From: Desulfococcaceae bacterium HSG9
GTDB taxonomy: Bacteria; Desulfobacterota; Desulfobacteria; Desulfobacterales; JAUCGF01
Assembly (NCBI GenBank): GCA_030378005.1
Contig: JAUCGF010000005.1
Span: 1-50,619, forward strand
Length of the DNA stretch: 50,619 nucleotides
Direction: 5' to 3'
The position numbers were made by a program, and so were the translations under genes. Below the pieces are notes generated by a model. The model saw only the letters and a list, made by a program, of their open reading frames with translations, was not told the DNA's origin and ran no database searches. Every line of letters starts with the position of its first letter. Within the stretch, counting starts at the first letter, position 1. Shown here in pieces: positions 1 to 9,821 of this stretch.

Positions 1-161
1 TTGACTCATGAGCAGAAATATACTTAATGTTATACTTAGTGGGTGGAAATGGTAAAAGAATGCAGCCTCATTTTCAAATAGCAAATATGTAAACTGATTT
101 ATGAGAGATGCCAATTTATTTTTAGTTTTGTTGCATTCTCAAAATGATATAAATTAATTCA

Positions 162-1118
162 ATGACTTACCACCATACATCTGTCATGCGGTCTGAAATA
201 CTCCGCTATCTCAATTGCCGGCCTGGTATGATTGTTGTTGACGGAACATTCGGTGGTGGCGGGCATTCGGCGGCAATATGTTCTCAGATACAACCCGACG
301 GCCTTCTGATAGGTATTGATCAGGATAAAGATGCGATTGGTAACGCCAAAATAAAATTGCGGCCTTATGCTTGTGACATTCATTTGGTTCATGACAATTT
401 TGCCAATTTGCCTAATATACTTGCCAACTTAGATATTGCGGTAGTTGACGGTATCGTCATTGATCTCGGACTTTCATTTCACCATCTGAAATACAGCGGA
501 CGGGGTTTCAGCTTCGCAGGCGATGAGCCGCTTGATATGCGGATGGACGTTCGCACCGAAATTACCGCTAAAGATATTGTCAACAAGTCTGATTTTCAAA
601 AATTACGAAAAATTTTCTATGATTACGGCGAAGAGCGACGGGCCTCGCTCATCGCACGTAAAATTATTCGAGAACGGGAAGAATCAGGCCCGATTCATAC
701 AAATCGTCAACTGACGCAAATTATCTGCAACGTGCGGTCTTCAAGAGCGTATAATCGTAAAAAAACATGGCGGAAAACAATTCATCCGGCCACCAAAGTA
801 TTTATGGCACTGCGCATTGCTGTTAATCAGGAACTTGAGAAACTGGAAATTTTTATGTCAGCATTCTATAAATTTCTTAAACCGAAAGGCCGATTGTGCG
901 TCATCTCATTTCATTCTTTAGAGGACCGTATTGTTAAACAATATTTTAATAGGTTGGCTCAAGAATGTATCTGCCCTAAAGATTTTCCAATTTGTGTATG
1001 CGACCAGAAAGCTTCCGTACGAATTTTGACAAAAAAAGTTATCAGACCTTCGGCAAGCGAAATACAGGCCAATGCGATGGCGCGTAGTGCGAAAATGAGA
1101 GTGATTGAAAAATTATGA
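162..1118 (+). CDS. rsmH: 16S rRNA (cytosine(1402)-N(4))-methyltransferase RsmH/MraW
   Basis: SAM-dependent enzyme that N4-methylates C1402 of 16S rRNA in the ribosomal decoding centre. The 318-residue length fits the family. The SAM loop VDGTFGGGGHS lies at residues 26-36, DLGLSFHHL follows near residue 107, and the family signature VISFHSLEDR is at 247-256. It opens the dcw cluster. The ATG at 162 has no recognisable Shine-Dalgarno sequence, only A/T-rich DNA. mraZ, which usually precedes it, is not in the 161 bp before it, which contain no gene. Its end overlaps the possible TTG start of ftsL. Identification is secure. Confidence 0.96.
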   Translation: MTYHHTSVMRSEILRYLNCRPGMIVVDGTFGGGGHSAAICSQIQPDGLLIGIDQDKDAIGNAKIKLRPYACDIHLVHDNFANLPNILANLDIAVVDGIVIDLGLSFHHLKYSGRGFSFAGDEPLDMRMDVRTEITAKDIVNKSDFQKLRKIFYDYGEERRASLIARKIIREREESGPIHTNRQLTQIICNVRSSRAYNRKKTWRKTIHPATKVFMALRIAVNQELEKLEIFMSAFYKFLKPKGRLCVISFHSLEDRIVKQYFNRLAQECICPKDFPICVCDQKASVRILTKKVIRPSASEIQANAMARSAKMRVIEKL

Positions 1119-1431
1119 ATTTTGGATAACTCTGTCTGTGAAAAATAAGAAAGTCAAATCAACAAATTTTAAAACGACTTTAATCTGGACAATTATTGTA
1201 TCGGTTTTGTTTGCCGAGCTGTTTGTCTATACATGGTGTCGTGTTCAATGCACCGCCATAGGGTATGAAATTGCCACAGTTTCAGATAATTATCAAGAAC
1301 TTACAGCTTTGAAAAACAGACTGAATATTGAATTGGAAACCCTTAAATCTCCGGAACGTATCGGAGAAATCGCCAAACAATATTATGATTTGGCCCCGCC
1401 GGCTCAGGAACAAATTATTTTAATCCATTGA
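1105..1431 (+). CDS. ftsL: FtsL-like cell division protein
   Basis: Small bitopic membrane protein in the position where ftsL always sits, between rsmH and ftsI. A single membrane helix (TLIWTIIVSVLFAELFVYTW) is followed by a coiled-coil-like stretch (NYQELTALKNRLNIELETL) and a short end rich in I, Q and P, the usual FtsL/DivIC plan. Family sequence conservation is low, so position and architecture carry the call. The start is uncertain: a TTG at 1105 overlaps rsmH by 14 bases and gives 108 residues, while a GTG at 1138 gives 97 residues beginning MKNKKVKS. FtsL joins FtsB and FtsQ and helps activate FtsWI septal synthesis. Confidence 0.82.
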   Translation: MKNYEFWITLSVKNKKVKSTNFKTTLIWTIIVSVLFAELFVYTWCRVQCTAIGYEIATVSDNYQELTALKNRLNIELETLKSPERIGEIAKQYYDLAPPAQEQIILIH

Positions 1432-1557
1432 AATACCTCGTCAGTTACAAGTTTCAATTTATTCCGTAACACCTTATTATTAATGCCTGATTGAGTGAAG
1501 GCAGTGACTTATAAGGACTTATACAAATACCTAAAATTATAAAAAACGCTTTTACTT

Positions 1558-3348
1558 ATGAAATCTATATCCACAGATAATACCAAATATCATATCAGGA
1601 GGCGCATTAACTTTGTCAGTTGTTTTTTCCTTTTGTTGTTAATTACGATCGTCTTCAGAGCCGGCTATTTACAAATATGGTGCGCATCGTCTCTTTCAGA
1701 AAAAGCTGAAAAACAGTACGAAAAATCACTTTCTTTTTATGGTAAACGCGGTGTTATCTATGATCGCAATCTTAAAAAACTGGCCGATACACTTTCAATC
1801 ACCTCAATTGGAGCCCATCCAAGGCAAATCAAGAACAAAAAAACTGCCGCCCAACGTTTGGCCGGCGTTCTGTCTGAAAGTCAAAGCGTCATCTATCGTA
1901 AGCTTTCCTCACCCAAGCCTTTTGTTTGGATTGAACGTAAAGTTTCGCCGGCTGTTTCCCATAATGCCAGAACGCTCAAACTTAACGGTATTGTTTTTAA
2001 AACCGAACACAGTCGTTTCTACCCTAACAAAACCCTTGCCGCTCAATTAATCGGCTTTGCCGGTGTTGACGGAACAGGCTTGGAGGGCGTTGAGTTCGCG
2101 TATAATAATGTTCTTCAAGGCGGCAACGGTAAATTAACATTTCTAAAAGATGGTCGCGGACAAAGGTTTGAATCCCCAAATCATGACAAACAAATAAAAA
2201 ACGGCTATAAAAGGGAATTAAAAAACGGTAATGATCTGATATTAACAATAGATCGCAACATCCAATACATTACCGAAAAAGTGCTGGCGGAAACGGTCAA
2301 AAAACATCAAGCTAAATCGGGGATGGCTATTGTTATGACGCCACAAACCGGCGAAGTGTTGGCGTTAACGCATTATCCGGCATTCAATCCACATGCTTTT
2401 AATCGGTATGACAAAACACAATGGCGCAACCGGATTGTTACTGACCCCTTTGAACCCGGCTCTACAATGAAAATATTCAGTGCGGCAGCGGCTATTGAAT
2501 CGGGACAGTGTTCTCCAAATACATCTTTCTATTGCGAAAAGGGCAGCTATAGAATTGGAAGAAATACTATTCATGATGCGGGTTCACATTCATTCGAATG
2601 GTTGACTTTGCATCAAATAATTAAATATTCAAGCAACATCGGCGTAGTCAAAGTCGTTGAAAAAATTGGCAAAGACGTCCTTTATAATACATTGATCCAA
2701 TTTGGGTTCGGACAAAAGACAGGTATTGACTGTCCCTCTGAAACATCTGGCACCCTGGCACCCGCATCCAAATGGAAAACAATTGACACCGCCGCGATTG
2801 CCTTCGGACAGGGAATTGCGGTGTCCGCCATTCAACTTGTCACCGCAACGGCCGCTATTGCTAATCATGGAATTATGATGAAACCCTATGTTGTAAAGGC
2901 AATAACAGGGGAAAGCGGGCAACTCATTCAGTCTTTTTCCCCTACTATTGTTCGACGCGTCATTTCTGAAACGACAGCTCGATCTGTCACTGAAATGATG
3001 GTTTCCGTGGTACGCAAAGGGGGAACTGGCGTTAATGCTTCAACAGATGGCTATTTTGTTTGCGGCAAAACAGGTACGGCACAGAAAATCAACCCAGACG
3101 GGAAATACGCTAAAGACAGATTTATCGCATCCTTTTTAGGCTTTGCACCGGCCTATAATCCACGCATAGCGTTGTTGATTTCTATTGATGAACCCACAAA
3201 AGAAGGATACTACGGCGGAACTGTGGCCGCACCCGCTTTTCGTAAAATCACCAGCGAAACACTTGATTATTTGAATGTTGAACCTGATACAAGCGGCGCA
3301 ATTGACAGCGGCCTGACCGCATCTTTGAACCGAGGGCCACAAGGGTGA
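1558..3348 (+). CDS. ftsI: Septal peptidoglycan transpeptidase FtsI (PBP3, class B)
   Basis: Division-specific D,D-transpeptidase. An N-terminal membrane anchor (FFLLLLITIVFRAGYLQIW) is followed by the class B dimerisation domain and the transpeptidase domain. Active-site motifs are visible: STMK with nucleophile S302 and K305, SSN at 358-360, and KTGT at 504-507. No PASTA repeats follow. It is 596 residues long, normal for the family. The ATG has no clear ribosome site and follows a 126-bp gap. Its TGA overlaps the GTG of murE, which suggests coupled translation. It acts with FtsW in the periplasm. Confidence 0.95.
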   Translation: MKSISTDNTKYHIRRRINFVSCFFLLLLITIVFRAGYLQIWCASSLSEKAEKQYEKSLSFYGKRGVIYDRNLKKLADTLSITSIGAHPRQIKNKKTAAQRLAGVLSESQSVIYRKLSSPKPFVWIERKVSPAVSHNARTLKLNGIVFKTEHSRFYPNKTLAAQLIGFAGVDGTGLEGVEFAYNNVLQGGNGKLTFLKDGRGQRFESPNHDKQIKNGYKRELKNGNDLILTIDRNIQYITEKVLAETVKKHQAKSGMAIVMTPQTGEVLALTHYPAFNPHAFNRYDKTQWRNRIVTDPFEPGSTMKIFSAAAAIESGQCSPNTSFYCEKGSYRIGRNTIHDAGSHSFEWLTLHQIIKYSSNIGVVKVVEKIGKDVLYNTLIQFGFGQKTGIDCPSETSGTLAPASKWKTIDTAAIAFGQGIAVSAIQLVTATAAIANHGIMMKPYVVKAITGESGQLIQSFSPTIVRRVISETTARSVTEMMVSVVRKGGTGVNASTDGYFVCGKTGTAQKINPDGKYAKDRFIASFLGFAPAYNPRIALLISIDEPTKEGYYGGTVAAPAFRKITSETLDYLNVEPDTSGAIDSGLTASLNRGPQG

Positions 3349-4913
3349 AACTTTCAACTTTAGTGCAAGCGGTAACGCCAGATAATCCCACAAACGGTTT
3401 ACGAGGGCATGATGATGGCACCCCGGCACATGACCCGGAAATCTTGTCACTGCATTATCGCGCGCAAGATGTCAAACCCGGAGGTCTTTTTGTAGCTATC
3501 AGCGGTCTTAAAGCCGATGGCCATGATTATATCAATATTGCGATTCAAAAGGGAGCCTTAGCGGTTGTCGTTCAAAAACCGATTGTCAAAGATGATGCCA
3601 CCATTATCAGAGTTGCTGACACACGCCATGCTCTGGCGCGACTTGCGGCTCGATTTTATGGCAATCCGTCAGAAACAACAGTTGTCATCGGCGTAACCGG
3701 GACTAATGGAAAAACGACGACGACTTATTTAATTGAGAGTATTTTGGCGCAGGCCGGACGACGTGTCGGTGTTATTGGCACAATCAACTATCGCTTTGGC
3801 GCTAAAACTTTTGCAAACCCGACCACAACACCGGAATCTGCGGAATTACAGAAAATTTTATCGCAAATGAAGGGTAACGGTGTTACGCATGTAATCATGG
3901 AAGTGTCTTCACACGCTATTGCGATGCACCGGGCAGATGGATGTAACTTTGATATCGGTGTATTTACCAATCTTACTCAGGATCATTTAGATTTTCACGG
4001 CGATATGGAGGCTTACTGGGCTTGCAAGCGAGAAATGTTCACTAAATTGATGGTGCAGGGGAGCAAACGACAAAATGTGACAGCGGTACTCAACTGCGAT
4101 AACCGCTATGGTCGGGAACTTGCCGCCACTTTACCTTACAGGGTGATATCATTCGGTTCCGGCCATTTTTCTGACAGACCATTAAATGATGTTCTGGCAA
4201 GCACTATCCACTTTGACTTAGCCGGAATCCGCGGATGCATTAGCACACCTTCAGGCGATATAAAGATACAGTCTGTTCTGGTGGGACGATATAACCTTGA
4301 AAATATATTGGCAGCCATAGTCGTCGGCATCGCACTGCAAATTCCCATTAAAAAGATTCAAACAGGTATCGAAAAAATCACCTGTATTCCCGGCCGCCTT
4401 GAACCGATTATTAACCATAAAAAACGATTCGTTTTTGTTGACTACGCGCACACGCCGGATGCACTAAAAAACGTATTAACGGCATTAAACGCGCTTGTTC
4501 AAGGCCGTCTGATATGCGTATTCGGTTGCGGCGGAAACCGCGACAAAGAAAAGCGCCCCCAAATGGGTTCTATTGCCTTTGAATTAAGTGATTTGGCTAT
4601 TATCACTTCGGATAATCCGCGCTCCGAAAATCCGCGTGTGATAATCGAACAAATCCGTTACGGCATCAAAAAAAAATCTGCTTATGAATATAAAACGCAT
4701 GAAGATGTGTTGAATTTCAATAAAAAAGGTTTTATAATCGAAGAAGATCGTAACACCGCGATACACATAGCTGTCAAAGCCTCCGCGCCCGGTGATACAA
4801 TTCTGATTGCCGGCAAAGGTCACGAAACGTATCAGATTATCGGTGACCAAACCTTACCTTTTGATGATCGTGAACGCGCCAGGGCGGCACTTTTAACTTT
4901 ACGTCAATCTTAA
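3345..4913 (+). CDS. murE: UDP-N-acetylmuramoyl-tripeptide synthetase MurE, meso-DAP type
   Basis: Cytoplasmic Mur ligase that adds the third stem residue to UDP-MurNAc-L-Ala-D-Glu. The ATP loop GVTGTNGKTTT starts at residue 116. The DNPR motif at 423-426, which contacts meso-diaminopimelate in known MurE enzymes, points to DAP rather than lysine. The end has the typical GKGHETYQ motif. The GTG start overlaps the ftsI stop (GTGA). At 522 residues it is slightly long, with an N-terminal extension before the substrate-binding domain (SLHYRAQDVKPGGLFVAISG). Confidence 0.95.
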   Translation: MKLSTLVQAVTPDNPTNGLRGHDDGTPAHDPEILSLHYRAQDVKPGGLFVAISGLKADGHDYINIAIQKGALAVVVQKPIVKDDATIIRVADTRHALARLAARFYGNPSETTVVIGVTGTNGKTTTTYLIESILAQAGRRVGVIGTINYRFGAKTFANPTTTPESAELQKILSQMKGNGVTHVIMEVSSHAIAMHRADGCNFDIGVFTNLTQDHLDFHGDMEAYWACKREMFTKLMVQGSKRQNVTAVLNCDNRYGRELAATLPYRVISFGSGHFSDRPLNDVLASTIHFDLAGIRGCISTPSGDIKIQSVLVGRYNLENILAAIVVGIALQIPIKKIQTGIEKITCIPGRLEPIINHKKRFVFVDYAHTPDALKNVLTALNALVQGRLICVFGCGGNRDKEKRPQMGSIAFELSDLAIITSDNPRSENPRVIIEQIRYGIKKKSAYEYKTHEDVLNFNKKGFIIEEDRNTAIHIAVKASAPGDTILIAGKGHETYQIIGDQTLPFDDRERARAALLTLRQS

Positions 4914-4932
4914 TTACAAACAACTGTACGCT

Positions 4933-6342
4933 ATGAAACCGTTAAATTGGACAACATCTCAAATAATTGAAGCAACTGGTGGGCAGTTGTTAAATAGCAG
5001 CGTTCAACGAAATTTTACTGGTATAAGCATCGATTCACGCCAAATCAGACCGGATGAACTGTTTGTCGCTATCAAAGGACTGAATCACGATGGCCATAAT
5101 CATATAAAAGAGGTGATCCGCAAGGGAGGACTCGGTTTTGTGATTGCTTCTGATCAAATCGAACAATTATCCGTTTCCTCTTCAGGCTTACCGAGTGCCG
5201 ATATAACAGTCATAGCAGTTGAAGACACGACAACAGCACTTGGTGATATAGCCGCTTTTAATCGCAAACGCGCAAATTTACCCGTAATCGCCATTACCGG
5301 ATCCAACGGAAAAACGACAACCCGGACAATGACCGCCGCAGTGCTGTCGCGACGTTTTAACACTTTGGCGGCAGAGGCGAGTTTTAATAATGAAATTGGC
5401 GTACCTTTGACCTTGTTGCGCTTAAATCATCAGCACGAATGTATTGTCCTTGAATTGGGTATGAATCACCCTGGTGAAATTCGTCGGCTGGCCTGCTTGT
5501 GTCTGCCGGATATTGGCGTAATTACCAATATCGGACCGGCACATCTCGAAGGCCTTGGAACTTTAGAAAACATAACCAAAGCCAAAGGTGAACTGTTATC
5601 TGAGATCAAGTCTTCAGGAACCGCCGTGCTAAATGCCGATGACAATCGACTGATGAGCCTGGCGCAAAACGTTCCCACCAAAACATTGCTTTTCGGAACA
5701 GCCTCATCTTCGGCTCAAATCAGGGCTAAGAATATTAAAACGCAGGAACGCCAAACCATATTCACGTTGATGTTTCCGTCAGACGAAATCAACGTAAAAT
5801 TGAATACTCCCGGTAATTTCATGGTTTTCAACGCTTTGGCAGCGGCATCAGCAGGCTATCAGATGGGAGTCCCGCCAATAGAAATAAAAAATGGCTTGGA
5901 ATCATTTCAACCTGTAAAGGGAAGAATGCGGATTGCTACCACTGATAGAGGAATCCATATTATAGACGACACTTACAATGCCAATCCGGATTCTATGAAG
6001 GTGGCAATCAATACACTGGCATCATTACAAGGGAATCAACGCGCTGTTCTGGTGATTGGGGATATGTTAGAGCTTGGCCAACATGCTTCCGCGCTGCATT
6101 CTGAAATCGGTGCATTGGCAGGGCGTCAAAAGTTAGCCAGACTTTATATAACCGGTGAATTCGCCTCTGTTGTCGCCCGAAGCGCATTGAAGCAAGGTTT
6201 TCAAGCATCTTCTGTCATTATCGGATCACGCTCCCGAATTATTGAAGATTTAAGAACCTGGCTAAAATTAGACGATTGGGTGTTGGTGAAAGGTTCCAGA
6301 GGAATGGGAATGGAAAAAATTGTTATGGGTATTGAGGACTGA
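4933..6342 (+). CDS. murF: UDP-N-acetylmuramoyl-tripeptide--D-alanyl-D-alanine ligase MurF
   Basis: Last cytoplasmic Mur ligase; it adds D-Ala-D-Ala to the tripeptide. The P-loop is TGSNGKTTT (residues 122-130). The lysine-bearing central domain and the C-terminal motif DDTYNANPDSM, diagnostic of MurF, are both present. The 469-residue length is normal. It lies 19 bp after murE and 41 bp before mraY. The ATG shows no Shine-Dalgarno match. Confidence 0.95.
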   Translation: MKPLNWTTSQIIEATGGQLLNSSVQRNFTGISIDSRQIRPDELFVAIKGLNHDGHNHIKEVIRKGGLGFVIASDQIEQLSVSSSGLPSADITVIAVEDTTTALGDIAAFNRKRANLPVIAITGSNGKTTTRTMTAAVLSRRFNTLAAEASFNNEIGVPLTLLRLNHQHECIVLELGMNHPGEIRRLACLCLPDIGVITNIGPAHLEGLGTLENITKAKGELLSEIKSSGTAVLNADDNRLMSLAQNVPTKTLLFGTASSSAQIRAKNIKTQERQTIFTLMFPSDEINVKLNTPGNFMVFNALAAASAGYQMGVPPIEIKNGLESFQPVKGRMRIATTDRGIHIIDDTYNANPDSMKVAINTLASLQGNQRAVLVIGDMLELGQHASALHSEIGALAGRQKLARLYITGEFASVVARSALKQGFQASSVIIGSRSRIIEDLRTWLKLDDWVLVKGSRGMGMEKIVMGIED

Positions 6343-6383
6343 TCTTAATTATCAACTGACGACTCCGGATTGCTAATAAATTT

Positions 6384-7463
6384 ATGTTATATCACTTACT
6401 GTACCCGCTAAATGAATATTTTTCGTTCTTTAATGTTTTCAGATATATCACATTCCGTACAATCTACGCGGCGCTCACCGCATTTCTGCTTTGTTTTTAC
6501 TTAGGCCCATACGTGATTCGTAAACTGAGCCATTTTCAGATAAGCCAATATATCCGTGAGGACGGGCCTGATGAACACCATAAAAAAGCGGGAACGCCAA
6601 CCATGGGCGGGACTCTGATAATTTTTTCAATAGTTTCAGGTACTTTATTATGGACTAACCTAACTAATTATTATGTATGGGTTGTCGTATTGCTGACCGT
6701 GGGTTTCGGAATCATCGGTTTCATTGATGATTTTCTAATGTTAAAAAAAAAACGGAATAAAGGCTTGACTGTACGTTGTAAATTTGCTTTACAATGTGTA
6801 CTGGCATTGTGCGCTGGCATCAGCCTTTATTTACATCCTGACTTTCCAACATACATAACAATCCCCTTTTTTAAAAATTTTTCCCCTGATTTGGGTTTTG
6901 GTTATATTTTTTTTGCAGCCTTGGTTATTGTGGGAACGTCCAATGCCGTGAATCTGACAGATGGTTTGGATGGTTTGGCCAGTGGGTCGATAACAATCGC
7001 CGGTGTAACTTATATGGTGTTTGCTTATGCGGCCGGGCATGCTACTATTTCTGCTTATCTACAAATCACACCGGTTCCCGGATGTGGTGAAATCGCTATT
7101 TTCAGCAGTATTTTAGCAGGTGCAAGTCTTGGTTTTCTCTGGTTTAACACATATCCGGCGCAAATGTTTATGGGGGACGTCGGCTCATTATCTATGGGTG
7201 CCGCTCTTGGTGCTGTGGCCGTAATCACCAAACAGGAAATTCTGTTGATTATTGTGGGCGGATTATTTGTGGTTGAAGCTTTATCCGTAATTGTTCAGGT
7301 TGGCTATTTCAAGATGACCAAAGGGCGCCGGATTTTCAGAATGGCTCCTCTTCACCACCATTTTGAACTCAAAGGCTGGCCGGAGCCTAAAGTCATTGTT
7401 CGTTTCTGGATTGTTGCAATTGCTTTGGCACTAATTTCTCTGAGTACGTTAAAAATTCGCTAA
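6384..7463 (+). CDS. mraY: Phospho-N-acetylmuramoyl-pentapeptide transferase MraY
   Basis: Integral membrane enzyme that transfers phospho-MurNAc-pentapeptide to undecaprenyl phosphate, making lipid I. It has about ten hydrophobic segments over 359 residues. Signatures visible are [17 protein letters not shown], the aspartate pair in [11 protein letters not shown] (187-197), and the HHH motif in [15 protein letters not shown] (H324-H326). The next gene is ftsW after only 14 bp; the usual murD is missing between them. Confidence 0.96.
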   Translation: MLYHLLYPLNEYFSFFNVFRYITFRTIYAALTAFLLCFYLGPYVIRKLSHFQISQYIREDGPDEHHKKAGTPTMGGTLIIFSIVSGTLLWTNLTNYYVWVVVLLTVGFGIIGFIDDFLMLKKKRNKGLTVRCKFALQCVLALCAGISLYLHPDFPTYITIPFFKNFSPDLGFGYIFFAALVIVGTSNAVNLTDGLDGLASGSITIAGVTYMVFAYAAGHATISAYLQITPVPGCGEIAIFSSILAGASLGFLWFNTYPAQMFMGDVGSLSMGAALGAVAVITKQEILLIIVGGLFVVEALSVIVQVGYFKMTKGRRIFRMAPLHHHFELKGWPEPKVIVRFWIVAIALALISLSTLKIR

Positions 7464-7477
7464 AAAGCAACGTAATT

Positions 7478-8614
7478 ATGCCAATATCCCATCATATACA
7501 TTCCGATATCGTTTTAAAACGAAAACATAGCGGGCATTATAATGTACAATTGTTAATACCGATGCTTCTGCTTATCGGTATCGGTATCGTCATGGTTTAT
7601 AGTGCGAGTTCGACACTGGCACATGAACATTTTAACGGAGAGTACTATTTTTTAAAAAAACAGGCTTTTTTTGCATTTATAGGCATCATTGTTTTGATCG
7701 GATTCAAAAATTTTCCATACACCTATTTTACTTACCTGACATACCCGCTTATCATTTTGTCCCTCGTTTTTATTACCGCTATTGAAATTCCGGGGCTTGG
7801 TGTTGAAGTGAACGGAGCCTCCCGATGGCTGAATTTGGGTATCCTGACCTTTCAACCAGCCGAGTTTGCACGTTTCGTACTCGTCATTTATCTCGCCTAT
7901 TCTATGAGCAAAAAGGAAAATTCGATAAAATCCTTTTCAATCGGATTTTTACCCCATTTTATACTTTTAGTGCTATTTGCATTGCTATTTCTGCATCAGC
8001 CTGATTTTGGTTCAATAATAATTTTCGGCGCTTTGACTTGGATCATGTTGTTTGTCGGCGGTGTTCCCATTATGCATCTCCTATCCCCGCTTCCCTTTTT
8101 GTCTGGCCTGCTATTTGTCCTGATGAACCAAAAACCGTACATTATAGACCGTTTTATGGGGTTTTTAGATCCCTGGAAATACGCTTCTGATGAAGGCTAC
8201 CAACTGGTGCATTCCTTTATGGCGTTTGGCAGCGGCGGTTTATTTGGTGCCGGATTCGGCCAAAGCTATCAAAAACTTTTCTACTTACCGGAGCCGCACA
8301 CTGATTTTATTATTGCTGTTATTGGTGAAGAAATGGGATTTATCGGAGTTATCTTCATTATAACACTTTTTGTCGTCATTCTTCATGGCGGAATCCGCAT
8401 CGCCCTGCGTTCTGATGAACCTTTCGGCTCGTTACTGGCAATGGGGTTGACAACTGCGCTGGCACTGCAATTGTTTGTAAATTTGGGAGTCGCACTCGGA
8501 TTATTGCCAACCAAAGGGTTAACACTTCCTTTTTTAAGCTATGGCGGTACTTCGCTATTGATCAGCATGGCGTCGGTTGGCATTTTGTTGAATATTGAAG
8601 AGGCCGCAACCTGA
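7478..8614 (+). CDS. ftsW: SEDS peptidoglycan polymerase FtsW
   Basis: Multi-pass membrane glycosyltransferase of the SEDS family that polymerises lipid II at the septum with FtsI. About ten membrane helices are predicted. Conserved motifs include VYSAS near the N-terminus, HQPDFGS, the DFIIAVIGEEMGFIG segment and the C-terminal LPTKGLTLPFLSYGGTS. The 378 residues are typical. The context within dcw favours FtsW over RodA. Its TGA shares a base with the murG ATG (TGATG). Confidence 0.94.
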   Translation: MPISHHIHSDIVLKRKHSGHYNVQLLIPMLLLIGIGIVMVYSASSTLAHEHFNGEYYFLKKQAFFAFIGIIVLIGFKNFPYTYFTYLTYPLIILSLVFITAIEIPGLGVEVNGASRWLNLGILTFQPAEFARFVLVIYLAYSMSKKENSIKSFSIGFLPHFILLVLFALLFLHQPDFGSIIIFGALTWIMLFVGGVPIMHLLSPLPFLSGLLFVLMNQKPYIIDRFMGFLDPWKYASDEGYQLVHSFMAFGSGGLFGAGFGQSYQKLFYLPEPHTDFIIAVIGEEMGFIGVIFIITLFVVILHGGIRIALRSDEPFGSLLAMGLTTALALQLFVNLGVALGLLPTKGLTLPFLSYGGTSLLISMASVGILLNIEEAAT

Positions 8615-9810
8615 TGGACGCCCGCCAGTCCGAATTCCGAATACCGAATAATATGGTTATTGCCGGAGGCGCAACCGGAGGCCACCTTTTTCCCGGGATT
8701 GCCATTGCTCAGGAATTTTTAAGTCGTCATCAGTATAACCGCATTATGTTTATCAGCATTGGCAATGCGTTTGAAAAAGCTGTTTTGGCAAAATACGGCT
8801 TTTTAAATAGAAATTTTCGCAAAATTACCGTCTCCGGAATCAAAGGACGGGGATTGCAAAACCAGGTTAAAGCGCTGCTTCAAATTCCGCAAAGTGTTGT
8901 TGAATCGTTGCGTTTGTTGAATCAAAGCTTTTATCCTCAAAAGCCCGATATTATCCTCGGCGTTGGCAGTTACGCTTCCGCACCGATCGTGCTTGCAGCC
9001 CGACTTATGAAACTTAAAAGTGCTATTCATGAACAAAATATTCGCCCCGGAATTACCAACTGTCTTTTGGCAAAGCTTGCTAATCGTATCTATTCATCTT
9101 TTCCAAATACTCAATTTAAGCTATCAGGTAAATCAGAACATCCGGCGATCCAAAAAAAAATACTGGTCTCCGGCAATCCGATTCGACAGGAATTCATGCG
9201 CTCTGACATAAAAACAAACGAAGATGACGATTTAAACTTTACAGTGTTGATTTGCGGTGGTAGTCAGGGCGCTCATCGTATCAATATGACAATGATTGAG
9301 ATACCGGACTATCTTAAAGGCGTTTATCATATTATCCATCAAACCGGAACAGACGATGAGACAATGGTTCGGGATGCTTACAGGCACAAAAATATCAAAG
9401 CATCAGTGAAGCCGTTTTTCCATGATATGGCCTGGCAATACCGAAAGGCCGACATTATTGTATGCCGTGCCGGAGCGACAACAATTGCTGAAATTACAGC
9501 CATAGGCAAACCGGCAATTTTTATTCCGTTTCCACACGCGGCAGATAACCACCAGGAATTAAATGCAGCCGGATTAGTGGCGGCCGGTGCTGCTGAAATG
9601 ATTCCCGAATCTGAATTGACCGCACAGCGATTGGCGCAACGTATTGACTATTATGCCACCCATCCCAATCACCTGCGTAAAAAAGCAGAGCGTTCCAGAG
9701 TGTTAGGTCGCCCGGATGCTGCTCGTAGAATTGTAGATGATTGTTATCGGTTAATTATGAAACATCAGAAATCGGGTTTTTTGGAAAAACCCGATTTCTT
9801 ACAAACTTAA
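8614..9810 (+). CDS. murG: Lipid II synthase MurG, N- and C-termini shaped by repeats
   Basis: Peripheral membrane UDP-GlcNAc transferase converting lipid I to lipid II. The N-terminal glycine loop is GGATGGHLFPG (commonly GGGTGGH), and a second loop GGSQGAHRIN and the UDP-GlcNAc segment CRAGATTIAEITAIGKPAIF follow. The ATG at 8614 overlaps ftsW, but the first 13 residues (DARQSEFRIPNN) are encoded by a GGAATTC-type repeat. The family's normal start would be the ATG at 8653. The last dozen residues (KSGFLEKPDFLQT) come from a perfect hairpin at 9768-9798. Enzyme identity is secure; the start is not. Confidence 0.95.
   Translation: MDARQSEFRIPNNMVIAGGATGGHLFPGIAIAQEFLSRHQYNRIMFISIGNAFEKAVLAKYGFLNRNFRKITVSGIKGRGLQNQVKALLQIPQSVVESLRLLNQSFYPQKPDIILGVGSYASAPIVLAARLMKLKSAIHEQNIRPGITNCLLAKLANRIYSSFPNTQFKLSGKSEHPAIQKKILVSGNPIRQEFMRSDIKTNEDDDLNFTVLICGGSQGAHRINMTMIEIPDYLKGVYHIIHQTGTDDETMVRDAYRHKNIKASVKPFFHDMAWQYRKADIIVCRAGATTIAEITAIGKPAIFIPFPHAADNHQELNAAGLVAAGAAEMIPESELTAQRLAQRIDYYATHPNHLRKKAERSRVLGRPDAARRIVDDCYRLIMKHQKSGFLEKPDFLQT
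8628..8650. repeat. GGAATTC-type element at the murG start
   Basis: GTCCGAATTCCGAATACCGAATA; encodes residues 5-12 of the annotated MurG reading frame (QSEFRIPN), upstream of the conserved nucleotide-binding loop. Confidence 0.7.
9768..9798. repeat. Perfect hairpin within the murG 3' end
   Basis: GAAATCGGGTTTTT (9768-9781) and AAAAACCCGATTTC (9785-9798), three-base loop TGG. It encodes the last residues of MurG and lies just before the stop and murC. As RNA it resembles an intrinsic terminator stem but the following sequence is not U-rich. Confidence 0.85.
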
Positions 9811-9821
9811 AACTTAAAACA

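Noticed and set aside
1..36. TTGACT with two TATACT boxes as a promoter
   Set aside because: Spacers are 12 and 24 bases, both unsuitable for sigma70.
38..58. GTGGGTGGAAATGG as an MraZ-binding site before rsmH
   Set aside because: Only partial TGG steps without the regular spacing of MraZ boxes; mraZ is not in the window.
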